Shown in pieces: positions 1-7,891 of a DNA stretch of 12,011 bases. The notes beneath the pieces were generated by a model. The model worked only from the letters and a program-made list of their open reading frames with translations, did no database searches and was not told the DNA's origin. Numbering within the stretch: the first letter of the stretch is position 1; each line of letters opens with the position of its first letter. The DNA is from Candidatus Luteimonas excrementigallinarum (lineage in GTDB: Bacteria > Pseudomonadota > Gammaproteobacteria > Xanthomonadales > Xanthomonadaceae). The translations under genes and the position numbers were made by a program. The stretch lies in NCBI GenBank assembly GCA_019115725.1, contig DXCY01000236.1, positions 1 to 12,011 of the forward strand, given 5' to 3'.

Positions 1-37
1 TGCTCTTTCTACGCATTGCTCTCTTCCCCGAGTCCCC

Positions 38-76
38 AAAAAAGTTTTAAATCCGGACAACTGTTAAGTCCGGGTT
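38..76 (-). terminator. Possible intrinsic terminator downstream of the S9 peptidase gene
   Basis: Bases 50-58 (AATCCGGAC) pair with 68-76 (GTCCGGGTT), giving nine pairs including one G-T and a nine-base loop. Read on the minus strand, the stem is followed by TTAAAACTTTTTT (50 down to 38), so a T-rich tract lies just after it in the direction in which the peptidase gene is transcribed. The T run is not immediately next to the stem, so this is a moderate candidate. It lies about 75 bases beyond the peptidase stop codon. Confidence 0.42.
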
Positions 77-104
77 AACGGAGTATCTACATTCCGTAAC
101 CCGG
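70..104. other. Strong hairpin overlapping the terminator-like stem
   Basis: CCGGGTTAACGGA (70-82) pairs with TCCGTAACCCGG (93-104): twelve pairs with one bulged A at 78 and a ten-base loop. It shares bases 70-76 with the hairpin at 50-76, so the two structures exclude each other. It may be part of the 3' untranslated region of the peptidase gene or of a leader for a gene beyond the left edge. No T run follows it on either strand. Confidence 0.5.
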
Positions 105-149
105 TAGCAACACTTGGCTCATCAATTTCGAGTTCTAATGTGTTAGGCA

Positions 150-2174
150 TCATCGTGACGCGAGTCCGCACTCCCCATTCAGGAACTCCTCGATGAGGCT
201 TAATGTCTGCTCATGGTGGCCGTAATACCAGGGAAGGCTGTGAGGCATGTCGGCAATCAACTCGAAACGGGCAGGCACATGACCTCTGATCGCATTGTAG
301 AAATTGCGGGCATGCAGGGCCGGCGTCCGTACGTCACGGTCGCCGACGTAGAGCAGCACCGGGATGTTGGCGCGGTCGGCATGTCGCAAGGGATCCATGC
401 CTGCGACGGTCACCCCTTGGAGGATGCGCTGCAGGCGGTTGTCGCTCCACGAGGTGCTGAGGCGGGCAAGGTCGGTGACCGGCGCGCCGGAGATGGCGCA
501 CTTGTAGGGGCTGTCGGGACGAACCGCCGCGGCCGCGGCTGCGAACCCCCCGTACGAATAGCCAAAGATGGCGAGGCGGTCCGGGTCAGCGATGCCCTGT
601 TCGACCATCCACGCGGCACCGTCATCCTTGTCGTCCTGCATCTTCTGGCCCCACTCGGCGTCGCCGGCCAGCCACAGATCGCGGCCGAAGCCTGCCGACC
701 CCCGGTACTGGTGACGTAGCACGGCAAAGCCCCGAGAGGTAAGGAATGGTACCCATCCGCTTCCGTCCCAACCGGCGTAGTCGCGTGCCCAGGGCCCACC
801 GTGGGGATGGATGATTGCGGGCAGCGGGGCATCCCCTTCTTTCCAGTCCGCAGGAAGATCCAGAATCGCGGGTATGGTCACTCCATCGCGTGCGGAATAG
901 GTGATCCAGCGTTGCTCGCCAATATCTTCCGGATTGATCTGTGGTCGCTGAGTGCCAACGGTCATGACACGCTCACGGTCAAGTAGAAGGTGGTATGCCG
1001 GCGGGTAGCGATGGCTCTGGGTAGTGAACAACACCCGGGACAGGTCATCGTTGTAGTCACTGATGACAACGTTCTGGTCCGGATAGGCTTGACGAAGCGA
1101 TTCGTGGATTGCCCCCATCTGCGGGTCGACATAGACGGACTGGCGCTGCGGCCCATCCACAGTGAATCCGAGGATCTGATTGAAGTTGCTGGGACGCGTT
1201 CCGATGATCAGGCTGGAAATCGAATATTCCGGGTGGGCCACCAGCGGCTCATCCTCGAACTTCCGGCGAACAGGGTCGTAGACCCAGGCCTGGACTTTGT
1301 CGGAAAACAGGTCGGTAAGGACATGGAAGTTGCCAGTACTCTCATCCATGCCCACGATTTCCACCGTGTGGCGCTCGCTCAGTCGGCGGGTGAGATTGTC
1401 ATGGGTATCGAACTGTCCGGTCTCCGGATTGTAGATGAGAATCCGCTGTTCGTATTCGCCCGGGCCAATCGGCTCCAGCTGGGTGCGGGTAAGCAGGCTC
1501 CCGTCGCGGGGGTTGAACAGCCCGGGGCTGCTCCTGCCGCCCGCGCGCAGTAGAAGGCTGGTTTCACCCGTCCGCAGGTTGTAGAGATAGTAGTTGCCGG
1601 ACAGCGTCAGGGCATTGACCTGCATGACGATGACGTTGTCCGGATCCAGCGGCAGCCGGTTTACGAGACTGGCCGTTCCGCCGATTTCCAGACACCGCTG
1701 CATATCCTCGCTGACGCCGATGCGCCGGGTGTTGTCGGCGAAGGCTTCGCTGAAATTCGAGTGCGAGGTGTCGGTCAGATATGCCTTGGTGACAAATGTG
1801 CGGGTGGCGCCGGAGCGGCGGCCCTCTCCGCAGCCGGCCAGCTGTCCGGTCCATTCCTGGCGTCCGATGACTAGCACTCGGTCCGCTTTCATTGCATCGG
1901 CGGCGACGAATTTCATCCGGTCGCCGGAAGGGGTGATGGTGGGCCCTGAATCCGGGTCGTCGAGGTTCCACGTGGCCAACGCGGTATCCCGATGGTTGCT
2001 GCCGGGTGCAGACACCAGCCCGACGAGGTTCCTGCCATCCGTGCTCATGGACACCGACTGGATCTCCGGGGTGCGGGCCAGCAGGTCGATTGGAATGGGT
2101 TGTTGTGCGGAAGCGTTACCACCTGTGAGGGCGAGGCAGGCGAACAGCGCAGAGAGCGCTCTGGATCTGGTCAT
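150..2174 (-). CDS. Exported S9-family (prolyl oligopeptidase-like) serine peptidase
   Basis: The product is 674 aa. I start at 2174 because GGGGA lies six bases upstream and the protein then opens with a signal peptide (basic MTRSR, hydrophobic stretch, ASA cleavage site near residue 24). A longer reading to 2324 adds 50 residues with no domain character. Residues about 25-410 should form the beta-propeller. The C-terminal alpha/beta-hydrolase domain carries HGGP (458-461, oxyanion region) and the nucleophile GYSYGG (Ser540). The likely acid is in GDRDVRTP (Asp614), and the likely catalytic His645 is in DMPHSLP. The family cleaves short peptides, often acyl- or dipeptides, and the signal peptide suggests a periplasmic or secreted site. 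Exact specificity cannot be read. GC is visibly lower (about 58% in a sampled stretch) than in the genes to the right. The gene is divergent from mrp. Confidence 0.9.
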   Translation of the reverse strand: MTRSRALSALFACLALTGGNASAQQPIPIDLLARTPEIQSVSMSTDGRNLVGLVSAPGSNHRDTALATWNLDDPDSGPTITPSGDRMKFVAADAMKADRVLVIGRQEWTGQLAGCGEGRRSGATRTFVTKAYLTDTSHSNFSEAFADNTRRIGVSEDMQRCLEIGGTASLVNRLPLDPDNVIVMQVNALTLSGNYYLYNLRTGETSLLLRAGGRSSPGLFNPRDGSLLTRTQLEPIGPGEYEQRILIYNPETGQFDTHDNLTRRLSERHTVEIVGMDESTGNFHVLTDLFSDKVQAWVYDPVRRKFEDEPLVAHPEYSISSLIIGTRPSNFNQILGFTVDGPQRQSVYVDPQMGAIHESLRQAYPDQNVVISDYNDDLSRVLFTTQSHRYPPAYHLLLDRERVMTVGTQRPQINPEDIGEQRWITYSARDGVTIPAILDLPADWKEGDAPLPAIIHPHGGPWARDYAGWDGSGWVPFLTSRGFAVLRHQYRGSAGFGRDLWLAGDAEWGQKMQDDKDDGAAWMVEQGIADPDRLAIFGYSYGGFAAAAAAVRPDSPYKCAISGAPVTDLARLSTSWSDNRLQRILQGVTVAGMDPLRHADRANIPVLLYVGDRDVRTPALHARNFYNAIRGHVPARFELIADMPHSLPWYYGHHEQTLSLIEEFLNGECGLASR

Positions 2175-2303
2175 GAGTTTTCCCCGGAGTCTTGACTGTG
2201 TTGGGCCTGGGGCCACTGGCCGATAGTCCCCCGAGTGCGGCGTGCGATCAACATCGGCTGCAGGGCGGTCCCGTTGCGTCCGGTCGGCAGCACTGTCGGC
2301 GCG

Positions 2304-2309
2304 TAGAAT
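2304..2309 (+). promoter_or_regulatory. -10-like hexamer upstream of mrp
   Basis: TAGAAT lies 28 bases before the mrp start codon, which would give a short leader containing the AGGA ribosome site. No convincing -35 hexamer is seen at 16-18 bases. Confidence 0.4.
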
Positions 2310-2337
2310 GGGGGTACGATCCAATCAGGAATTTTCG

Positions 2338-3186
2338 ATGTCAGTTCAGGCGCGTGCAGTCCAGGGGGAGCTCAAACCACTCCCCAACGTCCGCAACATC
2401 ATCGCGGTCGGCTCCGGCAAGGGCGGGGTGGGCAAATCCACTACGTCGGTCAACCTGGCGCTGGCCCTGGCCGCCACCGGGGCCAGGGTAGGGGTGCTGG
2501 ATGCGGATATCTATGGTCCGAGCATCCCCACCATGCTCGGCCTGTCGGGCCGCCCGGAGAGCCCGGACAACAAATCCATCATCCCGCTGCGCGCCCACGG
2601 TCTGGAAGCGATGTCGATCGGCCTGCTGGTGGAGGCCGATACGCCGATGATCTGGCGGGGCCCGATGGCCACCTCGGCGCTGAGCCAGCTGCTGGCTGAC
2701 ACCCGCTGGGGCGGGGCGGAAGGCCTGGATTACCTGATCGTGGACCTGCCGCCGGGCACCGGCGATATCCAGCTGACCCTGGCGCAGAAGATCCCGGTGG
2801 CCGGCGCGGTGATCGTGACCACGCCGCAGGAAGTGGCCACGCTGGACGCGCGCAAGGCGCTGAAAATGTTCGAAAAGGTCGAGATCGCCACGCTCGGCCT
2901 GGTGGAGAACATGGCCCAGCACGTGTGCAGCAACTGCGGCCACGTGGAGCATCTGTTCGGGCAGGGCGGCGCAATGCAGATGGCTGAAAAGTACGGCGTG
3001 CCGCTGCTTGGGTCGCTGCCGCTGGAGGCGAGGATCCGCGAGCAGGGTGACGTTGGCACGCCGCTGGTGGCCGCGCAGCCCGATTCCACCGCGGCGCAGG
3101 CCTACCGCGATGTGGCCCGGCGGCTGATCGAGGAGCTGGAGAAGCGCCCGCGGGCGAAAACCTCTATTTCCGCCTCCCTGCTGTAA
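2338..3186 (+). CDS. mrp: Mrp/ApbC-family P-loop iron-sulfur carrier ATPase
   Basis: The product is 282 aa. The start at 2338 is chosen because AGGA (2327-2330) sits seven bases upstream and the protein begins just before the conserved core; an upstream ATG at 2242 adds 32 unlikely residues. The deviant Walker A motif GSGKGGVGKST is at 25-35. LDADIYGPS (54-62) and the Walker B-like VDLPPGTGD (135-143) follow, then the CxxC pair Cys197/Cys200 in HVCSNCGH. Family members bind ATP and a bridging 4Fe-4S cluster at a dimer interface and pass clusters to apo-enzymes in the cytoplasm. The N-terminal MIP18/DUF59 domain of E. coli Mrp is absent, so this is the short form. dcd follows 91 bases downstream, an order also known in Pseudomonas (metG-mrp-dcd). 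Confidence 0.95.
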   Translation: MSVQARAVQGELKPLPNVRNIIAVGSGKGGVGKSTTSVNLALALAATGARVGVLDADIYGPSIPTMLGLSGRPESPDNKSIIPLRAHGLEAMSIGLLVEADTPMIWRGPMATSALSQLLADTRWGGAEGLDYLIVDLPPGTGDIQLTLAQKIPVAGAVIVTTPQEVATLDARKALKMFEKVEIATLGLVENMAQHVCSNCGHVEHLFGQGGAMQMAEKYGVPLLGSLPLEARIREQGDVGTPLVAAQPDSTAAQAYRDVARRLIEELEKRPRAKTSISASLL

Positions 3187-3196
3187 GCCGGGTGCC

Positions 3197-3224
3197 GGGC
3201 GCGGCGGGCTCCGCTGCCGCGCCC
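3197..3224 (+). terminator. GC-rich hairpin after mrp
   Basis: GGGCGCGGC (3197-3205) pairs perfectly with GCCGCGCCC (3216-3224) across a ten-base loop, starting 11 bases after the mrp stop. No T run follows, so it is not a classic intrinsic terminator. It could slow transcription or protect the 3' end. Confidence 0.35.
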
Positions 3225-3232
3225 ATGGCGGC

Positions 3233-3238
3233 TACAAT
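3233..3238 (+). promoter_or_regulatory. -10-like hexamer upstream of dcd
   Basis: TACAAT lies 39 bases before the dcd start and just after the hairpin that follows mrp, so dcd may have its own promoter. A -35 match at normal spacing is not evident. Confidence 0.45.
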
Positions 3239-3277
3239 GCGCGGCTGAACACCGCTGCCGCCAAGGAATATCACTGC

Positions 3278-3850
3278 ATGAGCATCAAGAGCGATCGCTG
3301 GATCCGGCGCATGTCCGAGGTTCCCGACGGCATGATCGAGCCGTTCGAGCCCGGCCAGGTGAAGCACGCCGAGGACGGCCAGCGGATCGTGAGCTACGGC
3401 ACCTCCAGCTACGGCTATGACGTGCGCTGTTCGCGCGAGTTCAAGGTGTTCACCAACATCAATTCCACCATCGTCGATCCGAAGCACTTCGATCCGAAGA
3501 GCTTCGTGGATATCGAGGACGATGTCTGCATCATCCCGCCCAATTCGTTCGCGCTGGCGCGCACGGTGGAATATTTCCGCATCCCGCGCGATGTGCTGGT
3601 GGTGTGCCTGGGTAAAAGCACCTATGCCCGCTGCGGGATCATCGTCAACGTGACCCCGCTGGAACCCGAATGGGAAGGCCACGTGACCCTGGAGTTCAGC
3701 AACACCACGCCGCTGCCGGCGCGGATCTATGCCAACGAGGGCGTGGCGCAGATGCTTTTTTTCCAGTCCGACGAGGTATGTGAAACCTCGTACCGGGACC
3801 GCGGCGGCAAGTACCAGGGGCAGACCGGGGTCACCCTGCCGCGCACCTGA
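3278..3850 (+). CDS. dcd: dCTP deaminase
   Basis: The 190-aa product matches the length of bacterial Dcd (E. coli 193 aa). AAGGA (3263-3267) lies ten bases before the ATG. Family landmarks are YGTSSYGYDVR (40-50), GKSTYARCG (112-120, phosphate-binding Ser/Arg), PLEPEWEG (127-134) and TLEFSN, whose Glu139 is the expected catalytic glutamate. The C-terminal lid KYQGQTGVT (178-186) is also present. The enzyme deaminates dCTP to dUTP, supplying dUMP for thymidylate synthesis in the cytoplasm. A bifunctional dCTP deaminase/dUTPase (DCD-DUT) is the main alternative, but the proteobacterial setting favours the monofunctional form. The gene follows mrp on the same strand and converges on the HIT gene. 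Confidence 0.95.
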   Translation: MSIKSDRWIRRMSEVPDGMIEPFEPGQVKHAEDGQRIVSYGTSSYGYDVRCSREFKVFTNINSTIVDPKHFDPKSFVDIEDDVCIIPPNSFALARTVEYFRIPRDVLVVCLGKSTYARCGIIVNVTPLEPEWEGHVTLEFSNTTPLPARIYANEGVAQMLFFQSDEVCETSYRDRGGKYQGQTGVTLPRT

Positions 3851-3852
3851 TT

Positions 3853-3897
3853 GGGAGCAGGTGCGTTCACGCGGCTTCGCGCGTGGCGCGCTCCTAC
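3853..3897 (-). repeat. REP-like imperfect palindrome with GTAG head between dcd and the HIT gene
   Basis: Read on the minus strand, the element starts GTAGGAGCGCGCCACGCG and ends CTGCTCCC. The arms pair as GGAGC/GCTCC, GCG/CGC and CACGCG/CGCGTG, with small asymmetric loops. The GTAG head and imperfect hairpin resemble the GTAG-type REP (SMAG) elements described in Stenotrophomonas and related REPs in pseudomonads and xanthomonads. The TAG of the head is the stop codon of the HIT gene. Lying 2 bases after the dcd stop, the hairpin could act as a two-way terminator or mRNA stabiliser, though no T run is present. Copy number elsewhere in the genome cannot be seen. Confidence 0.6.
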
Positions 3898-4322
3898 CGG
3901 GGGAGCAGGGCCTGCAGGGCGGCGATGCGCTCCACCAGGGCTTCGGGCGTATAGGGCCGCGCAGCCACCCGGCCCCACACCGGCGCCGGCCAGGCCGGGT
4001 CGTCCTCGAACCGCGCGATCACGTGCACATGCAGCTGGTGAACCAGATTGCCGAGCGCGGCCACGTTGAGCTTGTGCGGGCGGAAACCCTGCTGCAGCAG
4101 GCCCAGCGCCAGGTCGGTCTCGTCCGACAGCGCCCGGCGCTGGTCCGCGGCCAGGTCGATCAGCTCGCGCACGCCGGCCACCCGCGGTACCAGCACCAGC
4201 CAGGGGTAATTGGCGTCGTCCATCAGCCGCAGCTCGCACAGCGGCAGCAGGTGGACAGGGTGGGAATCCTCCGCCAGGCGCTCATCCAGCACGTAGGGGC
4301 CGGGATCTGTCTGTCTTGCCAT
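3894..4322 (-). CDS. HIT-family hydrolase (nucleotide-binding)
   Basis: The product is 142 aa. GGAG (4330-4333 on the complement) sits seven bases upstream of the start. The HIT signature is HQLHVHVIARFEDDPAW at 95-111. The catalytic middle histidine is His98 and the third is His100, but the first position of HxHxH is Gln96, as in a known subgroup with a QLHVHV motif. The upstream KLNVAALGN (84-92) is the expected nucleotide-contact segment. HIT proteins hydrolyse or transfer nucleoside phosphates such as ApnA or AMP-lysine-type substrates; the substrate here is not readable. The protein is cytoplasmic, with no signal peptide. The gene is divergent from the sensor kinase gene, and its TAG stop falls within a REP-like palindrome, so its last residues may have been remodelled by that element. 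Confidence 0.9.
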   Translation of the reverse strand: MARQTDPGPYVLDERLAEDSHPVHLLPLCELRLMDDANYPWLVLVPRVAGVRELIDLAADQRRALSDETDLALGLLQQGFRPHKLNVAALGNLVHQLHVHVIARFEDDPAWPAPVWGRVAARPYTPEALVERIAALQALLPR

Positions 4323-4380
4323 GACGCTTCTCCGGGGCGTTGGCCCAGGGCTGCTTTGACCAGACTCAAGGTTACTCCGA

Positions 4381-4393
4381 TCCGCGCCGCGGA
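4381..4393. promoter_or_regulatory. Short perfect dyad in the HIT/kinase divergent region
   Basis: TCCGCG (4381-4386) and CGCGGA (4388-4393) form a perfect dyad around one base, 18 bases before a TATGCT hexamer (4411-4416) that could serve as a -10 for the kinase gene. The arms are GC-only except for the ends, so chance is a real possibility. Confidence 0.22.
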
Positions 4394-4473
4394 CGGGCAG
4401 GGGGCTGCGCTATGCTCGCCGGGTCGCGCCGCGCCGGGCGACATGGGGAGCAGCAGACAGGGGTGAGGCGGGC

Positions 4474-7400
4474 ATGCTGAGCGTGGGGGCGGTTGGACTG
4501 GCGGCGCTGCTGTGGCTGGGCGTGCTGTTTTCCGCTGCGCTGTTCGGCGAGCGCCATCCACAGGCCTTCGCCCGCCACTGGCGGCACGTGTACGTGCTGT
4601 CGCTGGCGGTGCACTGCACCTCGTGGACCTTCTACGGCACGATCACCCAGGCGACCCGGCACGGCTGGCCGTTGCCGCCCACGTTCCTCGGCGCGATCCT
4701 GTTCTACACCCTGGCCTTCATGTTCATGATGCGCCTGGTGCGGCTGGCGCGGGAAAGCAACGCCACCTCGCTGGCCGACCTGATCGCCACGCGCCTGGGC
4801 AAGAACGCGTGGCTGGCCGCCACCATCACCCTGGTGGCAGCGCTGGGGCTGATTCCCTACATCGCCCTGCAGCTGAAGGCGGTGACCATGAGTTTCGGCA
4901 CGCTCACCGGCGCCGCGGTGGTTGATGTGGCCCAGGTGCCGCCGTGGCGCGACAGCGCGCTGTACGTGGCCCTGGCGATGGCGCTGTTCACCATGCTGTT
5001 CGGCACCCGCCGGGTGAGCGCCGCGGGGCACAACCGCGGGCTGGTGCTGGCGCTGGCGTTCGAGTCGCTGTTCAAGCTGGGGGCCATGCTGGCACTGGGT
5101 GCGTTCGTGTGGCTGGCGCTGGGGCCGCTGCCGGAGGTGCCCGCCGCGCCGACGCTTGTCTCTCCCGCAGGGCCGGCCACCGGGGGACTGATCCCGCTGG
5201 TGCTGTTGGGGGGGCTGGCCATGTTCATCCTGCCGCACCAGTTCCATGTGGCGGTGGTGGAATGCCGGGATGAGGCCCACGTGCGCACCGCGCGCTGGCA
5301 GTTCCCGCTGTACCTGCTGCTGATCGCCATTCCCGGCCTGCCGCTGGCCAGGGCGGGCATGGCCCTGCTGGGCGATAGCGTGCCTTCGGATATGTATGCG
5401 CTGGCCGTGCCGCTGTCGCAGGGGGCGAATGGGATTGCGCTGTTCGCGTTCCTCGGCGGACTCAGCGCGGCCACCGGCATGGTGATCGTCAGCACGTTGA
5501 CCCTCAGCCTGATGATCGGCAACCACTGGTTCGCGCCGGGTCTGCTGCGTGGTGCGTGGTCGCGCAGCGGCACCGGCGAGCGCGATCACCGTGGCGGCCT
5601 GTTGCTGCTGCGGCGCGCGGGCATCGTGGCGATCATGCTGCTGGCCTGGGCCTATGGGCGGGTGGTGGGCGAGAGCGAGATGCTGGCCGATATCGGCGCG
5701 GTGTCGTTCTCAGCCCTGGCTACGCTGGCACCGGCCCTGGGCTTTGCCGCGTGGCGGCCGCACACCCCGGCCCGGGCGGCGAATGCTGGCGTGGTGGCCG
5801 CGTTTGCGGTGTGGGCCTGGGTGATGCTGGTGCCGGCGCTGGTGGAGAGCCCGGCAGCCCTGGTGCAGGCGCCGTTCGGGCAGGCGTGGCTGTCACCGGA
5901 CGGGCTGTTCGGACTGACAGGCTGGAGCCGGTTGGGACGGGCGGTCGGGGCCACGCTGTTCGTCGGCACGCTGGTGACCGTGCTGGTGGGGCTGGCCGAG
6001 CAGCGCGAGGGTGACCGCCGCCGCGGCACCGCCGACCGGCAGACGCTGCGCCGGGCGGGACGCCGGTTCCTTCCGCCGGCGCTGGTGGACCAGGTGCTGG
6101 AACAGGCGCCGGCCAGCGGCCCGGTTCCGGCGGTGTTCGAGGCGCGGCTGGAGCGTGAGCTGTCGGCGGTACTGGGCAGTGCATCGGCCCGGCTGCTGCT
6201 GGATGCGGCGCGGCGCGAAGCGGGGCCCGACCTGGACACGGTGGCCACCATCGTGGGTGAAGCTTCGCAGGATCTGCGCTTCAACCAACGCGTGCTGGAG
6301 GCGGCGCTGGAGAACATGAGCCAGGGCATCAGCGTGGTGGATTACGACCTGCGGCTGGTGGCCTGGAACGCGCGCTACGCGGAGCTGTTCGACTATCCGC
6401 AGGAAATGCTGCGGGTGGGCGTGCCGGTGGCCGGGCTGGTGGCCTACAACGTGCAGGCCGGGCTTGTGCATGGCCGCAACGTGCAGCAGGAGGTCGACAA
6501 GCGCCTGGCCCACATGCGCATGGGTACTCCGTACGTGACCGAGCGCAGGTTCCCGGACGGGGCGATCATCGAGATCCGCGGCAACCCGATGCCGGGCGGC
6601 GGGTTCGTGGCCACGTTCACCGATGTCACCGCGTTCCGGCACGGCGAGGAGGCGCTGCGCCAGGCCAACGAAACCCTGGAGCAACGGGTGGCCGACCGCA
6701 CCGCCCGCCTGGACCAGGCGCGGCGCGAGGCCGAGCGCGCGAACGACGCCAAGAGCCGGTTCCTGACCGCCGTGGGACACGACCTGATGCAGCCGCTGCA
6801 TGCGGCGCAGCTGTTCACCGATTCGCTGGTGCGACAGCTGCCTGCCGGATCGCAGCAGGAGCAGCTGGGGCAGATCCGCGGCGCGCTGGATTCCACCAGC
6901 GACCTGCTGACCGGCCTGTTCGACATGTCGCGGCTGGAAGCCGGAGGGCTGGTGGCACAGCCGCGCCGGTTTCCGCTGGCGGAGGTGCTGGATCCGCTGG
7001 CCTCCGAATTCCGCGCGCTGGCCGAGGCGCGGGGGCTGGCGTTCCGCTATCGACCCAGCAGCGCCTGGAGCAACAGCGATCCGCAGCTGCTGCGGCGCGT
7101 GTTGCAGAACTTCCTCGCCAACGCGATCCGCTATACCCGCACGGGGCGCGTGCTGCTGGGCGTGCGTGCCCAGGGAGGGCGGCTGGTGATCCAGGTGCAC
7201 GACACCGGGCCCGGGATCGAAGCCGATCAGCTGGCCTCGATCTTCGAAGAGTTCCGGCGCGGGGACGGTGTCGCCGGGCAAGGACTTGGGCTGGGCTTGG
7301 CGATTGCCGAGCGGATCGCCGATCTGCTTGAGGCGCCGCTGCGGGTGGACAGCGTAGTAGGGCGGGGAACGGCGTTTTCGATCGCCCTGGCGCGCGTGCC

Positions 7401-7812
7401 CGGGCCGCGTGGCGCGACTGCCATGCCGTCACGGGCGCGGCTGTCCGGCACCCGGATCCTGGCGGTCGACAACGATCCGCTCGCGCTGGATGCGCTGTCC
7501 GCGGTGCTGCGCGGATGGGGCTGCACGGTGCTGGCAGTGGCGGATGGCGAGGCGGCGGCGCGGGTGCTGGAGGAGGAGGCCTGCGCACTGTGGCTGTTCG
7601 ACTATCACCTGGATGACGGCGATACCGGGGTGGCGCTGCACGGGCGCCTGGCCGGGCGCTTTGGTGCGCGGCCAACGCTGATCCTGAGTGCGGATGAAAG
7701 CGTGGAGGTGCGGCGCGATGTACTCGATACCGGGCTGGGACTGTTGTCCAAGCCGGTGCGTCCGCTGGCCCTCAAGTCGATCCTCGACCGCCTCCTCGCC
7801 AGCTCCCGGTAG
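4474..7812 (+). CDS. crbS: SLC5-type hybrid sensor histidine kinase (CrbS/MxtR-like)
   Basis: The product is 1112 aa. GAGG (4465-4468) is five bases before the ATG. Residues 1-510 hold about a dozen membrane segments with the look of a sodium/solute symporter (SLC5). A STAC-like linker (about 519-592) and a PAS domain (about 604-720) follow, then a coiled coil (722-757). The HisKA motif has phospho-acceptor His769 in VGHDLMQPL. The HATPase domain has its N box at Asn883, DTGPG at 910-914 and GQGLGLGLAIA at 936-946. The C-terminal receiver has acidic Asp999/Asp1001, phospho-acceptor Asp1043 and Lys1093. This order matches CrbS/MxtR of Vibrio and Pseudomonas, which controls acetate and C2 metabolism through the LuxR-type CrbR/ErdR. 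CbrA is similar but lacks the receiver. The TAG stop lies in a GTAG-hairpin. The symbol is assigned by domain order and partner, not by a database search. Confidence 0.9.
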   Translation: MLSVGAVGLAALLWLGVLFSAALFGERHPQAFARHWRHVYVLSLAVHCTSWTFYGTITQATRHGWPLPPTFLGAILFYTLAFMFMMRLVRLARESNATSLADLIATRLGKNAWLAATITLVAALGLIPYIALQLKAVTMSFGTLTGAAVVDVAQVPPWRDSALYVALAMALFTMLFGTRRVSAAGHNRGLVLALAFESLFKLGAMLALGAFVWLALGPLPEVPAAPTLVSPAGPATGGLIPLVLLGGLAMFILPHQFHVAVVECRDEAHVRTARWQFPLYLLLIAIPGLPLARAGMALLGDSVPSDMYALAVPLSQGANGIALFAFLGGLSAATGMVIVSTLTLSLMIGNHWFAPGLLRGAWSRSGTGERDHRGGLLLLRRAGIVAIMLLAWAYGRVVGESEMLADIGAVSFSALATLAPALGFAAWRPHTPARAANAGVVAAFAVWAWVMLVPALVESPAALVQAPFGQAWLSPDGLFGLTGWSRLGRAVGATLFVGTLVTVLVGLAEQREGDRRRGTADRQTLRRAGRRFLPPALVDQVLEQAPASGPVPAVFEARLERELSAVLGSASARLLLDAARREAGPDLDTVATIVGEASQDLRFNQRVLEAALENMSQGISVVDYDLRLVAWNARYAELFDYPQEMLRVGVPVAGLVAYNVQAGLVHGRNVQQEVDKRLAHMRMGTPYVTERRFPDGAIIEIRGNPMPGGGFVATFTDVTAFRHGEEALRQANETLEQRVADRTARLDQARREAERANDAKSRFLTAVGHDLMQPLHAAQLFTDSLVRQLPAGSQQEQLGQIRGALDSTSDLLTGLFDMSRLEAGGLVAQPRRFPLAEVLDPLASEFRALAEARGLAFRYRPSSAWSNSDPQLLRRVLQNFLANAIRYTRTGRVLLGVRAQGGRLVIQVHDTGPGIEADQLASIFEEFRRGDGVAGQGLGLGLAIAERIADLLEAPLRVDSVVGRGTAFSIALARVPGPRGATAMPSRARLSGTRILAVDNDPLALDALSAVLRGWGCTVLAVADGEAAARVLEEEACALWLFDYHLDDGDTGVALHGRLAGRFGARPTLILSADESVEVRRDVLDTGLGLLSKPVRPLALKSILDRLLASSR

Positions 7813-7829
7813 GCGCTTGACACAAGTGC
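7809..7829 (+). repeat. GTAG-led hairpin at the kinase stop codon
   Basis: GTAG (7809-7812) contains the kinase TAG stop. It is followed directly by GCGCTTG (7813-7819), which pairs with CAAGTGC (7823-7829) across the loop ACA, with one G-T pair. The form (GTAG head plus short hairpin) matches the SMAG/REP style. The TTGACA in it is a perfect -35 hexamer, but no -10 lies at a workable distance. With no T run, termination is uncertain. Confidence 0.42.
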
Positions 7830-7859
7830 GCGGCGTCGTGAGGGGGCGGAAGGGGCCGG

Positions 7860-7865
7860 TACAAT
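7860..7865 (+). promoter_or_regulatory. -10-like hexamer upstream of the NUDIX gene
   Basis: TACAAT lies 26 bases before the NUDIX start. It suggests that the NUDIX gene can be transcribed apart from the kinase gene. A -35 at 17 bases is not seen. Confidence 0.42.
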
Positions 7866-7891
7866 CCGGGCTTTCCGACTCCGGTTCCGGC

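Noticed and set aside
2192..2197. TTGACT as a -35 box for mrp
   Set aside because: No -10-like hexamer lies at usable spacing, and the TAGAAT candidate is over 100 bases further on.
2175..2324. Fifty-residue N-terminal extension of the S9 peptidase
   Set aside because: It places a charged, domain-free segment before a good signal peptide, while the start at 2174 has GGGGA six bases upstream.
4372..7281. Long minus-strand open frames (405 and 462 codons) opposite the kinase gene
   Set aside because: They are antisense to a gene with a full set of kinase and receiver motifs, show no motifs of their own, and are rich in Q, H, R and P as expected from shadow frames.
7817..7822. Perfect TTGACA as a -35 box for the NUDIX gene
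   Set aside because: The nearest -10 (TACAAT at 7860) is 37 bases away and nothing suitable lies at 16-18 bases. The hexamer is better explained as part of the hairpin after the kinase stop.
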